Both the position numbers and the translations under genes were made by a program. A DNA stretch of 64,000 bases, from NCBI GenBank assembly GCA_963762165.1, contig CAVXJN010000003.1, forward strand, positions 1,488,001 to 1,552,000. Reading direction: 5' to 3'. Every line of letters begins with the position of its first letter. The stretch's first letter is position 1. Origin of the DNA: CAVXJN01 sp963762165. GTDB taxonomy: Bacteria > Pseudomonadota > Gammaproteobacteria > JASBUN01. The notes beneath the pieces are model-generated. The model saw only the letters and a program-made list of their open reading frames with translations, was not told where the DNA came from and searched no databases. Positions 1 through 9,129 of this stretch are shown piece by piece.

Positions 1-489
1 GTCCAATTGCTCTATCGATCCGCGGGCGCCGATGAATTTCGGGTTGAAATAGGTAATGTACTGGCCGATTTGTTTGGCGGTGTCCCGTTGTGGATCCACA
101 GATACGAATAAGACGCGGGTTTGGTCGCGCAAGGGCTCGGGCAGCGCTTTTAGCGTTCGATTCAATTCCGCGAGCGTGGTGGGGCACACGTCAGGACAAT
201 GGGTGTAGCCGAAGAACAGCAATGTCCAATGGCCGTGCAACCACGCGTTGTCAACCGCATTATGGTTTTGATCTTCGAGCGTGAAAGCGGGCAGCGGTTT
301 CGGTGGGGTCAACAAGGTCCCCGATTGCAGCGTAGGGCCCTGACCGCTCTGGCCGGAGCGGGCCACCGTGGCCAGCGGCGCAAATTCGGCGCTCAGCCAC
401 ACGCCCGCGATCATTGCCGCCAAGGCGATGATGACTAGGAGGAACGGAAATGCGCGGCCCGATTGGGAATGCGGACGAGTATCGATCAT
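1..489 (-). CDS. SCO1/SenC family copper chaperone (partial, 3' end outside window)
   Basis: Reading leftward from an ATG at 487-489, the frame stays open to the window edge (163 codons seen). Residues 14-32 form one hydrophobic segment, so the protein is probably anchored in the inner membrane with a periplasmic thioredoxin-like domain. The CxxxC copper/redox motif CPDVC lies at residues 98-102, followed by the family-typical segment LFVSVDPQRDT. The distal copper-ligand His would lie beyond the window. SCO proteins deliver copper to the CuA site of cytochrome oxidase, so the missing downstream neighbours may be oxidase genes. The gene is divergent from prmB across an 84-bp gap. Confidence 0.9.
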   Translation of the reverse strand, partial: MIDTRPHSQSGRAFPFLLVIIALAAMIAGVWLSAEFAPLATVARSGQSGQGPTLQSGTLLTPPKPLPAFTLEDQNHNAVDNAWLHGHWTLLFFGYTHCPDVCPTTLAELNRTLKALPEPLRDQTRVLFVSVDPQRDTAKQIGQYITYFNPKFIGARGSIEQLD

Positions 490-573
490 TGGTCCCCGGT
501 CTGATGTCTCGTGGGCGGTCATCGTATATCATGCGGCCACCGGCGCAAACCCGCTGCCGTCAGGACATTGCTC

Positions 574-1527
574 ATGAAAGATCGTCTGCAGGCGCTTGCA
601 CAACTCGCTACCGCGCGCGATTGGGTGCGCTGGGGGATGAGCCGGTTCAACGAGGCCGGCCTTCACTATGGCCACGGAACCGACAATGCGTTCGATGAAG
701 CGCTGGCCTTGACCTTGCACGCCTTGCACCTGTCCCACGACCTCCCCGAGGCCTACCTGGACACGCGGCTCACCGATAATGAGCGCAAAGATATTCTGGA
801 TTTGCTGCAGCGCCGGCTCGATCAGCGGATTCCTGCGCCTTATATCACCCACGAAGCGTGGTTCGCCGGATTGGCGTTCTATGTCGACGAACGCGTGTTG
901 GTGCCGCGTTCTCCCATTGCGGAGTTGATCCAATCCCGGTTCGAGCCATGGCTGGCGGCGCCGGTGCGTCGGGTTTTGGACCTGTGTACCGGCAGCGGTT
1001 GCATCGCGATTGCGTGTGCCTATGCATTTGCCGAAGCGGCGGTGGATGCGGTCGACCTTTCGCAGGGAGCGCTCGAGGTGGCGGCCGTCAATGTCGAACA
1101 ACATGGCCTGGGGGGTCGGGTCAAATTGCTCGAAGGCGATTTGTTTGCGCCGGTCGGTGGCCGGCGCTACGACCTGATCGTCAGTAACCCACCTTATGTC
1201 GGCGCGGCGGAACTGGCGGCACTGCCGACGGAATACGGCCACGAGCCGCAGATCGGTCTTGCCGCCGGTAGCGAAGGTCTGGATTTGGTCGTGCCGATGC
1301 TTGCTGCCGCGGCAGCGCACCTGGAACCGGGCGGCGTACTGGTGGTCGAGGTCGGCAGCGCCCAGCACGCGTTGATAGCGCGTTTTCAGGAAGTGCCGTT
1401 CTTATGGTTGGAATTCGAGCGCGGTGGGGAAGGGGTCTTTCTGCTCACGGCGCAGCAGCTTCACGACTATGCCGATCGCTTCGCGGAAGCGGCAGCGTCG
1501 ATGCCCGGGCAGGAACCCCAGCGCTGA
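574..1527 (+). CDS. prmB: 50S ribosomal protein L3 glutamine N5-methyltransferase PrmB
   Basis: This 317-residue protein is a class I SAM-dependent methyltransferase of the PrmB/HemK group. The SAM-binding glycine motif DLCTGSGCIA is followed near residue 204 by the catalytic NPPY (SNPPYV) and then by the EPQIGLAAGSEGLD segment typical of glutamine methylases. The N-terminal helical region fits PrmB, which modifies ribosomal protein L3, better than PrmC, which modifies release factors. The ATG at 574 gives the usual family length; an upstream GTG-type extension would only read leader sequence. Confidence 0.9.
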   Translation: MKDRLQALAQLATARDWVRWGMSRFNEAGLHYGHGTDNAFDEALALTLHALHLSHDLPEAYLDTRLTDNERKDILDLLQRRLDQRIPAPYITHEAWFAGLAFYVDERVLVPRSPIAELIQSRFEPWLAAPVRRVLDLCTGSGCIAIACAYAFAEAAVDAVDLSQGALEVAAVNVEQHGLGGRVKLLEGDLFAPVGGRRYDLIVSNPPYVGAAELAALPTEYGHEPQIGLAAGSEGLDLVVPMLAAAAAHLEPGGVLVVEVGSAQHALIARFQEVPFLWLEFERGGEGVFLLTAQQLHDYADRFAEAAASMPGQEPQR

Positions 1528-1573
1528 TCGCATCGCGCTGCGGGGCCGCGCCGTGCCTGGTCGTGAGTTGCGA

Positions 1574-1954
1574 TCAATCGTGGGCGGCGGATTCGCTCAG
1601 TGCCGATAGTTCGCGATGCAGCAATTCCGGATCGCCGGTATTCAGTTCAACGATGCGCGCCAAATGGGTAATGCTGTCGACATCGATGTGATCGCAACGA
1701 AATCCCGCGCGTCGGTCTTCCACGTGGGCTACCGTCGTCTGCATGTTGATGGCCTGTTCATCGCTCAGCCGAATATGCAAAGTGGCGGGCATGCCGGGAA
1801 CCACGGTCTGGCGCGCGTCGAGCCTCACCAAGGCGCCCTTCAGTGACAGGTCCAGCAGTTCCCCGGGATATTGGCCGCCGGCGTCGACGGTCACCGCCGC
1901 GTCGAATGCGATGCGGCTGAAGTTGCGCTGGTCCGCAGAGGACGAAGATGTCAT
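1574..1954 (-). CDS. PilZ domain protein
   Basis: A 126-residue single-domain protein carrying the c-di-GMP-binding signature of PilZ: RxxxR at residues 10-14 (RNFSR) and DxSxxG at residues 35-40 (DLSLKG). The start at 1954 was chosen because the residues upstream of it look like leader rather than protein. It lies 40 bp downstream of the tandem-FHA gene and is probably co-transcribed with it. The partner protein cannot be told from the sequence. Confidence 0.85.
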   Translation of the reverse strand: MTSSSSADQRNFSRIAFDAAVTVDAGGQYPGELLDLSLKGALVRLDARQTVVPGMPATLHIRLSDEQAINMQTTVAHVEDRRAGFRCDHIDVDSITHLARIVELNTGDPELLHRELSALSESAAHD

Positions 1955-1994
1955 GACATGGCCCGGTGAATGAGGTGGGTGGGAAGTGTGGAAT

Positions 1995-2594
1995 TCAGCG
2001 CTGTTCGGTGAAGAATAGCATCTGCGTGGCGCCAATTTGGATGGTATCTCCGTCCTGCAACTGCACGCTTTCTTCGCCGACCACCTGATCGCCCACCAGT
2101 GTCGGCCGCTCCCCGCCCAGATGCGAAATAAAAAAACCGTCGCCGCGGCTTGCGATCATGGCGCTCTGGCCTCCGGTCTTGCCTAGGCGTACGAGACTGC
2201 GGTCGAGGCGGATGGTGCGGCCTAGCTTCGGTCCGTTGAGGAACTGCAGCCAGGCTTCGTGGAAGGTCAGTTCGTCGTCCGTAGGCTCCGCGGCGCTGAC
2301 CGCGTGATCCCGTGCTACGGAAACGGTGTGCTTTCCGAACAGCAACACGTCGCCGTGCCCGAGACGTTGCTCCCCCGACACCACCTTGCCATTGAGCAGC
2401 ACGCCGGCGCTGCTGCTGACGCTGTGCAGGAGCAGTTCACCGTTCTCAGAGCGTATTCGCGCATGCACCGGATCCAGGCCCAGGTTGTCGATCCGCAAAT
2501 CGCAATCCGGGTCGCGCCCGATCGACGCATTCTCTGCGGTGACGCTGAAGACCTTGAGTATGCGACCTTTGAATGAAAGCGTGAGCTTGTACAC
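1995..2594 (-). CDS. Tandem FHA domain protein
   Basis: The 199-residue product contains two forkhead-associated domains, which bind phosphothreonine. The first (about residues 15-95) has the classic ASIGRDPDCDL loop and a later VLLNGKVV strand. The second (about 120-195) is degenerate: LVRLGKTGGQS replaces the GR motif and the usual SxxH is not clear. A GTG at 2592-2594 preceded by AAGGAG is the best start. With the PilZ gene just downstream it may form a small signalling pair; no kinase gene is adjacent. Confidence 0.8.
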   Translation of the reverse strand: MYKLTLSFKGRILKVFSVTAENASIGRDPDCDLRIDNLGLDPVHARIRSENGELLLHSVSSSAGVLLNGKVVSGEQRLGHGDVLLFGKHTVSVARDHAVSAAEPTDDELTFHEAWLQFLNGPKLGRTIRLDRSLVRLGKTGGQSAMIASRGDGFFISHLGGERPTLVGDQVVGEESVQLQDGDTIQIGATQMLFFTEQR

Positions 2595-2733
2595 TGCCAG
2601 AGGTGCTCCTTGACCTGGTTCTCCCGGCGCTCCGGGCATTTGCGCAATATCCGCTTCCGCCGTCGGCGCTTGGCGCGCAAACGATCCTATTCATTAGCGG
2701 CCGGTGGGCACCGAAATTTATACTTTGCCGTAT

Positions 2734-4026
2734 TCAGGGGGAGGCCTGGTTCGCATTCTGGCGCATCGGTCGCGGGCGGATACGGACGGTTTTCACCGCA
2801 TTGTCCTTGGTTTGCACGATTTCCACCTCGTATCCGGACAGCAACATGCTGGTACCAGGCTCCGGAATCGCCTCCATATGTTCCAGAATCAGTCCGTTCA
2901 AGGTTTTCGGGCCGGCGGTCGGCAGATCCCACGTCAACAGGCGATTGAGTTCGCGCACGTAGCTGCCGCCGTCGATCAGATAGCTGCCGTCCTCCTGCGG
3001 GTGGATGTCCTTGCTGACCGCGGCCGGATCGGTCGTGAATTCGCCGACGATCTCTTCCAGGATATCTTCCAGCGTTACCAGTCCTTTGATTTCTCCGTAT
3101 TCGTCGACCACCAGGCCGATCCGCCGGCCCTGGCGCTGGAAATTGATCAGTTGCTTGTTGAGCGGCGTGCCTTCCGGGATGAAATAGGGCTCCCGTAGAA
3201 TTTCCAGCAGATCGTTGCGCCCGAATTCCTCCTGCGTCAGCAGATGCAGAACGTTGCGCAAATACAGAAAGCCAACGATGTCGTCGATGTCGTTGCGATA
3301 CACCGGCAGCTTGGTGTACTGACTAGTGACCAGGAGTTCTTCGATGGCGTCCCAGTGGTCCTCGAGATCGATACCGACGACTTCGCTGCGAGGCACCATG
3401 ATGTCTTCGACGGTCACTTTTTCCAAATCGAGAATACTGAGCAGCATGCGTTGGTGGCGCTGCGGAATCATGGCGCCGGCTTCGTTGACTACGGTACGCA
3501 ATTCTTCCGAGCTGAGATTGAGGTTGCCGGTTTCTTCAGTGCTCAAGCGCAGCAGCCGCAAAAGCCGGTTGGCGATTGCGTTGACGACCCAAACGACCGG
3601 ATAAAGGATGCGCAGCAGCGGCTGGTAGATGTAGGCCGCAGGAAATGCGACCCGCTCCGGATGCAGGGCGGCGAGCGTCTTCGGTGCGACCTCGGCGAAA
3701 ATCAGTATCAGCAAGGTCAGAACGCCCGTGGCGATGGCGAGCGCACCTTCGCCGCCCAGTCGCAAGGCGATGATGGTCGTCAGCGCCGAAGCCAGAATAT
3801 TGACGAAATTGTTGCCCAGCAAAATGAGCCCAATGAGCCGATCCGGGCGTTCCAGCAGCTTCGCCGCGCGCATCGCGCCGCGATGGCCTGCTTTGGCGAG
3901 ATGCCGTAAGCGGTACCGGTTGAGTGTCATCAGGCCGGTTTCGGAGCCGGAGAAAAACGCCGAAAGAACCAGCAACACCACCAGTGTACCGATCAGCACA
4001 CTCAATGGAATTTCTTGCAGAGCCAA
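2734..4026 (-). CDS. HlyC/CorC family membrane protein (CorB/YfjD type)
   Basis: A 430-residue protein with the CorB layout: an N-terminal DUF21 membrane domain with about four hydrophobic segments (first at residues 8-30, ending in the typical FFSGSETGLM), then a pair of CBS domains (about 190-330), then the C-terminal transporter-associated domain. The segment LPVYRNDIDDIVGFLYLRN is a typical CBS strand. Members are implicated in Mg2+/Co2+ transport or resistance. It lies downstream of the ccsA-like gene in the same direction, a pairing common beside ffh in gammaproteobacteria. Confidence 0.9.
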   Translation of the reverse strand: MALQEIPLSVLIGTLVVLLVLSAFFSGSETGLMTLNRYRLRHLAKAGHRGAMRAAKLLERPDRLIGLILLGNNFVNILASALTTIIALRLGGEGALAIATGVLTLLILIFAEVAPKTLAALHPERVAFPAAYIYQPLLRILYPVVWVVNAIANRLLRLLRLSTEETGNLNLSSEELRTVVNEAGAMIPQRHQRMLLSILDLEKVTVEDIMVPRSEVVGIDLEDHWDAIEELLVTSQYTKLPVYRNDIDDIVGFLYLRNVLHLLTQEEFGRNDLLEILREPYFIPEGTPLNKQLINFQRQGRRIGLVVDEYGEIKGLVTLEDILEEIVGEFTTDPAAVSKDIHPQEDGSYLIDGGSYVRELNRLLTWDLPTAGPKTLNGLILEHMEAIPEPGTSMLLSGYEVEIVQTKDNAVKTVRIRPRPMRQNANQASP

Positions 4027-4114
4027 GGTCGGGATGTGCCTGTGTTTAGGGCCTAGGTGCGGAAGGTTATTTGACCGGCTTCAGCTCGGCCGTGTCAAGC
4101 GTGGTCCGGGGGAG

Positions 4115-4921
4115 TCAACGTTTCAGCACCAGTTCCAAAACCATCTTGGTGCCGAAATAGGCGAGCATCAGTAACACAAAGCCGCCCAGAGTCCAGCGAA
4201 TGGCAATGCGGCCGCGCCAGCCGAACCGCCAGCGTCCCCACAGGAGAATGGCGAACACGATCCAGGCGACGATCGACAGCACCGTTTTGTGCACCAGATG
4301 CTGGGCGAAAATATCCTCCAGGAACAGCATGCCCGTGACCAGGCTCAAGGTCAGAAAAGCGAACCCCACCGCGATCATTTCGAACAGCAGCGCTTCCATG
4401 GTTTGCAGGGGCGGCAACGCGCGGATAAAACCGCCGGGTTGGCGATTGCGCAGATGCCGGTTCTGGATTGCGAGCAACACTGCTTGCACCATGGCAATGG
4501 TGAGGACGCTGTAGGCGACTACGGAAAGGAGGATGTGAACCTGTAGTTGCCATGTGCCGAGGACATGCAACACATGGCGTTCCGAAAACAACTCCTCCAG
4601 GGCAATGGTCGCGGCGGCGAGCGGCAGAAGCACGATACCCAGGTTTTCGACCGGTTTTCGCAGCGCCGCCAGCATCAACAGCGTCGCGACCAGCCACCCG
4701 ATCAGCGAAGCGGCGTTGAAGAAACCGAGGTTGACGCCGTTGGGAATCAACAGCGTTCTGTGCAACAGAATCCCATGCAGGAGCACGGCAACCAGGCCCA
4801 ATGCCAGGGCCACGATCCGGCCGCCCGGTGCCGTGTCGCCGCGCGCCAAGCGTACAGACAGAAGCCCGGCGCTGATCAGGTACAGCGCGATTGCAGGCAC
4901 GCTTAGAACGGTCAGAGTCAT
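4115..4921 (-). CDS. Cytochrome c assembly family protein (CcsA/YpjD type)
   Basis: A 268-residue polytopic membrane protein with about eight hydrophobic segments. It matches the short CcsA/HemX-like group found next to ffh in gammaproteobacteria. The region VHILLSVVAYSVLTIAM and the late HLVHKTVLSIVAW carry histidines that in this family are candidate heme ligands. A role in heme handling or cytochrome c maturation is a family inference. It is divergent from the MBL gene and ffh operon. Confidence 0.85.
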   Translation of the reverse strand: MTLTVLSVPAIALYLISAGLLSVRLARGDTAPGGRIVALALGLVAVLLHGILLHRTLLIPNGVNLGFFNAASLIGWLVATLLMLAALRKPVENLGIVLLPLAAATIALEELFSERHVLHVLGTWQLQVHILLSVVAYSVLTIAMVQAVLLAIQNRHLRNRQPGGFIRALPPLQTMEALLFEMIAVGFAFLTLSLVTGMLFLEDIFAQHLVHKTVLSIVAWIVFAILLWGRWRFGWRGRIAIRWTLGGFVLLMLAYFGTKMVLELVLKR

Positions 4922-5102
4922 ATGCGAAAGCGAATTTTGCCAGGCGGCATAATGGCATAACCATGGCCGGGATAGAAGCCGAGGCGCTCGGGCCCGGGCA
5001 TCGCCTGCGATTGCGGTTTTGTGACTTGCGCTTCGTTTTCAGATCAAAATGTTATGTCATGATCGGCAACAGGATGGGGCGGCAAAACTGGATTTCACAG
5101 CC

Positions 5103-5867
5103 GTGAAAATACGTGTGCTGGGCTGCAGCGGCGGCATCGGCGAGGGACTCGATACCACTTGCCTGCTGGTCGATGATCGAATTTTGCTCGATGCCGGAAC
5201 CGGTATCGGCAGTCTGCCGCTGTCTGCGTTGCAAAAGATCCGCCATGTATTCGTCACCCATTCGCACCTCGACCATATCGCCGGCATCCCGCTGTTGGTG
5301 GACACGATCTTCGATGCGCTCGACGAGCCACTGACCGTACACGCGCGGGCCGAAACCATCGATGCGCTTCGCACCCACGTGTTCAACGGAGTCATCTGGC
5401 CGGATTTCACCGTTATTCCGAACGCCGACCGGGCGGTGCTGCGGTTCGAGGTCATGGCGCCCGGCGAATCGTTCCGGGTTGGCGATTGCAGCGTCGAATT
5501 GGTCCCGGTCAATCACGTGGTTCCGGGCGCTGGCTATCGGGTGGAATGTGCCGGGGGCGCGCTCGCATTCAGTGGCGACACCACCACCAACGACACCTTC
5601 TGGACGGCACTCAACGCCCACGACGATTTGGATGTACTGATCGTCGAAGCGGCGTTTCCGGACCGTGATCTGGATCTGTGTCGCTTGGCGCATCACTATT
5701 GCCCAAGTCTGCTGGCAACGGATCTGGAAAAGCTCCGGCACCGGCCTCAGGTCTACCTGACCCATCTCAAACCCGGCGACGAGGATGAAATCGTTGGCCA
5801 ATGCCGCGACGGCATCCGCCATCTCGACGTACGGCAATTGTTCGGCGGCGAAATATTCGAATTTTAA
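5103..5867 (+). CDS. MBL-fold metallohydrolase (cyclic phosphodiesterase-like)
   Basis: The 254-residue protein has the metallo-beta-lactamase metal motif HSHLDH (within THSHLDHIAG), a conserved Asp in FSGDTTTND and a late His in TFLTHLKPG-like context (YLTHLKPGDE). The layout resembles class II 3',5'-cyclic-nucleotide phosphodiesterases and RNase Z-like hydrolases; the substrate is uncertain. A GTG at 5103 (VKIRVLGCSGG) is the likely start because the fold begins there; the extra upstream residues look non-coding. Confidence 0.8.
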   Translation: MKIRVLGCSGGIGEGLDTTCLLVDDRILLDAGTGIGSLPLSALQKIRHVFVTHSHLDHIAGIPLLVDTIFDALDEPLTVHARAETIDALRTHVFNGVIWPDFTVIPNADRAVLRFEVMAPGESFRVGDCSVELVPVNHVVPGAGYRVECAGGALAFSGDTTTNDTFWTALNAHDDLDVLIVEAAFPDRDLDLCRLAHHYCPSLLATDLEKLRHRPQVYLTHLKPGDEDEIVGQCRDGIRHLDVRQLFGGEIFEF

Positions 5868-5965
5868 GGGTTTCCCATGGCCACGCGGTCGGAACCCGCC
5901 CGTGACTAGGTAAGGTCCCCCGGCTTGCGTTAGAATCCCAGCCTCTTCAGGATTCGGGCCCGACC

Positions 5966-7324
5966 ATGTTTGACAGTCTTTCCGATCGACTTTCCAGCAC
6001 CCTCAAAAAGCTGCGCGGCCAAGGGCGGCTTACTGAGGACAACATCAAGGAAACCCTGCGCGAAGTGCGCATGGCTTTGCTGGAGGCGGACGTCGCCCTG
6101 CCAGTGGTGAAAACGTTCATCGACCGGGTGCGCGAACGCGCGGTCGGGCGCGAGGTGCTCGACAGCCTGACTCCGGGGCAGGCGCTGGTGAAAGTGGTGC
6201 GCGACGAGTTGGTCGCGGTCATGGGCGATGCCAACGAGGAACTCAAGCTCAACGTACAGCCCCCGGCAGTTGTGCTCATGGCGGGCCTGCAGGGCGCGGG
6301 CAAGACCACCACGGTGGCGAAACTGGCGCGCTGGTTGAAGGAACGCAGGAAATCGGTGTTGGTGGTGAGTTGCGACGTCTACCGCCCTGCGGCAATCCAG
6401 CAACTTGCACGCCTGGCCGAGCAGGTCGGTGTCGAGGCGTTTCCCAGCGATCCGATTCAGGACCCGGTCACCATCGCCACCGCGGCGGTGGCCCAGGGGC
6501 GCAAGCAGTTCGTCGACGTGGTGCTGGTGGACACCGCCGGGCGCATGCACATCGACGCCGATATGATGGGCGAAATCCAGCGCCTGCATGAAGCGCTCAA
6601 GCCGGTGGAAACCCTGTTCGTGGTCGACAGCATGACCGGCCAGGATGCCGCCAATACGGCACAGGCGTTTAATGAAGCGTTGCCGCTGACAGGCGTGATT
6701 CTCACCAAAACCGATGGCGATGCCCGTGGCGGCGCCGCGCTGTCGATTCGCCAGATTACCGGCAAACCGATCAAATTCCTGGGCGCCGGTGAAAAAGTGG
6801 CGGCATTGGAGCCGTTCCATCCGGACCGGGTCGCGTCACGGATCCTGGGTATGGGCGACGTGCTGAGCCTGGTGGAAGAGGCTGAACGCAAGGTCGACCG
6901 CGACAAGGCCATGAAACTGGCCAAAAAACTCAACAAAGGCAAGGGTTTCGACCTGGAAGATTTCCGCGAACAGTTGCAACAGATGAACGCCATGGGAGGC
7001 GTAGCCGGTCTGCTGGACAAATTGCCGGGTACCGCCAATCTCCCGGACAACGTCAAGAGCAAGGTCAACGACCGCGACATGGGTCGGCTGGTGGCAATCA
7101 TCAATTCGATGACGCCAAAGGAGCGGCAATTCCCGGACATCATCAAGGGTTCCCGCAAGCGGCGTATCGCCGCCGGGTCCGGCACCCAGGTCCAGGACGT
7201 CAATCGTCTACTCAAGCAGTTCGCGCAAATGCAGAAAATGATGAAGAAAATGTCCAAGGGCGGGATGGCGAAGATGCTGCGGGCCATGAAGGGCCGGATG
7301 CCGCCGGGCATGCCGCCCATGTAG
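5966..7324 (+). CDS. ffh: Signal recognition particle protein Ffh
   Basis: The 452-residue protein is the SRP GTPase that, with 4.5S RNA, targets nascent membrane proteins to FtsY. It has the N helical domain, the G domain with GLQGAGKTTT (G1), DTAGRMH (G3) and TKTDGDARGG (G4 region), and a methionine-rich M domain ending in repeated GM/PPGMPP residues that binds signal peptides and RNA. A TAGAAT -10-like hexamer at 5931-5936 precedes the ATG. It heads the rpsP-rimM-trmD-rplS block. Confidence 0.97.
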   Translation: MFDSLSDRLSSTLKKLRGQGRLTEDNIKETLREVRMALLEADVALPVVKTFIDRVRERAVGREVLDSLTPGQALVKVVRDELVAVMGDANEELKLNVQPPAVVLMAGLQGAGKTTTVAKLARWLKERRKSVLVVSCDVYRPAAIQQLARLAEQVGVEAFPSDPIQDPVTIATAAVAQGRKQFVDVVLVDTAGRMHIDADMMGEIQRLHEALKPVETLFVVDSMTGQDAANTAQAFNEALPLTGVILTKTDGDARGGAALSIRQITGKPIKFLGAGEKVAALEPFHPDRVASRILGMGDVLSLVEEAERKVDRDKAMKLAKKLNKGKGFDLEDFREQLQQMNAMGGVAGLLDKLPGTANLPDNVKSKVNDRDMGRLVAIINSMTPKERQFPDIIKGSRKRRIAAGSGTQVQDVNRLLKQFAQMQKMMKKMSKGGMAKMLRAMKGRMPPGMPPM

Positions 7325-7392
7325 CCGCATGGGGCGCCGCCGAGGAACCGCACCCGCTCGCCGGCGGGGAATTCGGCTGTTCGCTTAACCCC

Positions 7393-7420
7393 TTCACTTT
7401 TCCGCCGTTTCGCGTACAAT
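7393..7420 (+). promoter_or_regulatory. Predicted sigma70 promoter of rpsP operon
   Basis: TTCACT (7393-7398) and TACAAT (7415-7420) are separated by 16 bp and lie 65 bp before the rpsP start. The -10 element matches five of six consensus bases, the -35 element three to four. This would let the ribosomal/tRNA methylase genes be transcribed independently of ffh. Confidence 0.45.
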
Positions 7421-7484
7421 CACCGGTTTTCCCGGCGCGGCCTGTCCGCGCCGCACGAACGAACACGCAGAGGATCACCAGGAT

Positions 7485-7730
7485 ATGGTCACCATTCGAC
7501 TGTCACGCGGCGGCGCCAACAAGCGCCCGTTCTACCACATCGTGGTCACCGACAGCCGCAACCGCCGCGACGGCCGATACATCGAACGTCTTGGCTTTTT
7601 CAATCCCGTTGCCAGCGGTAACGCGCAGACCTTGAACCTCAATGCCGAGCGGGTCGATTACTGGCTCGGGAAGGGCGCGCAGCCGTCCGAGCGCGTCGCC
7701 AAACTGATCAAGGAAAGCCGCAGCGCCTGA
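7485..7730 (+). CDS. rpsP: 30S ribosomal protein S16
   Basis: The 81-residue protein begins MVTIRLSRGGAN and contains PFYHIVVTDSRNRRDGRYIE, the hallmark of S16. Length is normal. It is the first gene of the rpsP-rimM-trmD-rplS operon. Confidence 0.97.
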   Translation: MVTIRLSRGGANKRPFYHIVVTDSRNRRDGRYIERLGFFNPVASGNAQTLNLNAERVDYWLGKGAQPSERVAKLIKESRSA

Positions 7731-7754
7731 TCCTCGGGTGCGACGGCATGCGGG

Positions 7755-8300
7755 TTGGCAGTGGCTGCGGAGCCCGGCACTGACACGGAAACCGAAGCCG
7801 CTGAGCCGTTGGTGATCGTCGGCCGGGTCTCCGGTTTGTTCGGCGTCAAGGGCTGGCTCAAGATCTTCGCCTACACCGACCCGCGGGAAAACATTTTGCA
7901 GTACGACCCGTGGTATTTGCGGCTCGCGGATGGCTGGCGCCAGGTTTCGATCGCCGAAGGCCAGCGGCACGGTAAAACCGTGATTGCGCGACTGCAAGGT
8001 TGCACGGACCGTGACACGGCTGCGGCTTGGATCGGCCACGACATCGCGGTGCGCCGGGAACAGTTACCGATCCTGGGCGACGATGAATTTTACTGGTCCG
8101 ATCTGGAAGGGCTCGAGGTCGTGACCACCGCTGGAGTTGCGCTGGGCAAGGTTGCACATTTGCTGGAAACCGGCGCAAACGACGTGCTGGTGGTGCAAGG
8201 CGAGAGGGAACGGTTGATTCCCTATATTCGACCGGACGTGGTCGTCGAGATCGACCTGGCTGGTGGAGTGCTGCGGGTCGACTGGGATCCGGAGTTCTGA
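7755..8300 (+). CDS. rimM: Ribosome maturation factor RimM
   Basis: RimM binds S19 and helps mature the 30S head. The 181-residue product has the N-terminal RimM barrel (VIVGRVSGLFGVKGWLKI) and a C-terminal PRC-like barrel (EFYWSDLEGLEV through LIPYIRPDVV). No ATG start fits; a TTG at 7755 or a GTG at 7761 is used. It lies 24 bp after rpsP and 8 bp before trmD. Confidence 0.95.
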   Translation: MAVAAEPGTDTETEAAEPLVIVGRVSGLFGVKGWLKIFAYTDPRENILQYDPWYLRLADGWRQVSIAEGQRHGKTVIARLQGCTDRDTAAAWIGHDIAVRREQLPILGDDEFYWSDLEGLEVVTTAGVALGKVAHLLETGANDVLVVQGERERLIPYIRPDVVVEIDLAGGVLRVDWDPEF

Positions 8301-8308
8301 TCCCGGCG

Positions 8309-9073
8309 ATGCGCATCGACGTCGTAACCTTGTTTCCGGAATTGGTGCGCGGCTTGACGGTGGGCGGCATCACCGGGCGGGCTGTGGAACGCGGAATTCT
8401 GGACCTGCAGTTCTGGAATCCGCGCGATTACACCCACGATCGACACCGCACCGTGGACGACCGCCCATACGGCGGCGGTCCGGGAATGGTAATGAAAGTC
8501 GAACCCTTGCGGGCGGCGATCACGGCAGCGCGAGCCGCCCAGCAACAGGATTGCCCGGTGATCCATCTCAGCCCGCAGGGACGACGTCTGGATCAAGCCG
8601 GGGCGCATGAACTGGCGACGCAGCCGGCCATGATCCTGGTTGCCGGACGCTACGAAGGCATCGATGAGCGGGTCGTGCAGACCGAGATCGATCAGGAATG
8701 GTCGATCGGCGACTATGTGTTGAGCGGCGGCGAGCTGGCGGCGATGGTTGTTGTCGATGCCGTGACCCGTTTGTTGCCGGGGGCGTTGGGCGATGAGGAT
8801 TCGGCACAGCAGGATTCGTTCGCCGATGGGTTGTTGGATTATCCCCATTACACCCGGCCGGAAGTGATCGACGGACTGCGGGTGCCGGAAGTACTGCTCG
8901 GAGGTAATCACCAGGCCATCGAGCGCTGGCGGCGCAAGCAGGCTCTGGGCAGAACTTGGTTGCGGCGCCCGGACCTGTTGCAGGTTTTGGAGTTGGACCA
9001 ACCGCAACGCGAGTTGTTGCAGGAATTCATTGAGGAGCACCGGCAAAGCGAAGACAATGCCGGCGACGTCTGA
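8309..9073 (+). CDS. trmD: tRNA (guanine-N1)-methyltransferase TrmD
   Basis: The 254-residue SPOUT enzyme methylates G37 of tRNAs. Key elements are YGGGPGMVMK, the knot segment LVAGRYEGIDERV and SIGDYVLSGGELAA, which form the SAM-binding trefoil knot. It follows rimM by 8 bp and ends 56 bp before rplS. Confidence 0.97.
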   Translation: MRIDVVTLFPELVRGLTVGGITGRAVERGILDLQFWNPRDYTHDRHRTVDDRPYGGGPGMVMKVEPLRAAITAARAAQQQDCPVIHLSPQGRRLDQAGAHELATQPAMILVAGRYEGIDERVVQTEIDQEWSIGDYVLSGGELAAMVVVDAVTRLLPGALGDEDSAQQDSFADGLLDYPHYTRPEVIDGLRVPEVLLGGNHQAIERWRRKQALGRTWLRRPDLLQVLELDQPQRELLQEFIEEHRQSEDNAGDV

Positions 9074-9129
9074 GGCGTCGGCTTCTCGTATCGTTAGAAT
9101 TGATGGGCGTGATCCACAGGGGTAAGGCC

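Noticed and set aside
4891..5106. Small gene between ccsA-like and MBL genes
   Set aside because: No conserved sequence; overlaps the divergent promoters and the start of the MBL gene.
5931..5936. GTTAGAxT motif before ffh, rplS (9094), bactofilin (about 13829) and thioredoxin (about 21511) genes as a shared regulator site
   Set aside because: The motif is short and is most simply a -10 variant (TAGAAT/TAGACT); no conserved partner element at a fixed distance.
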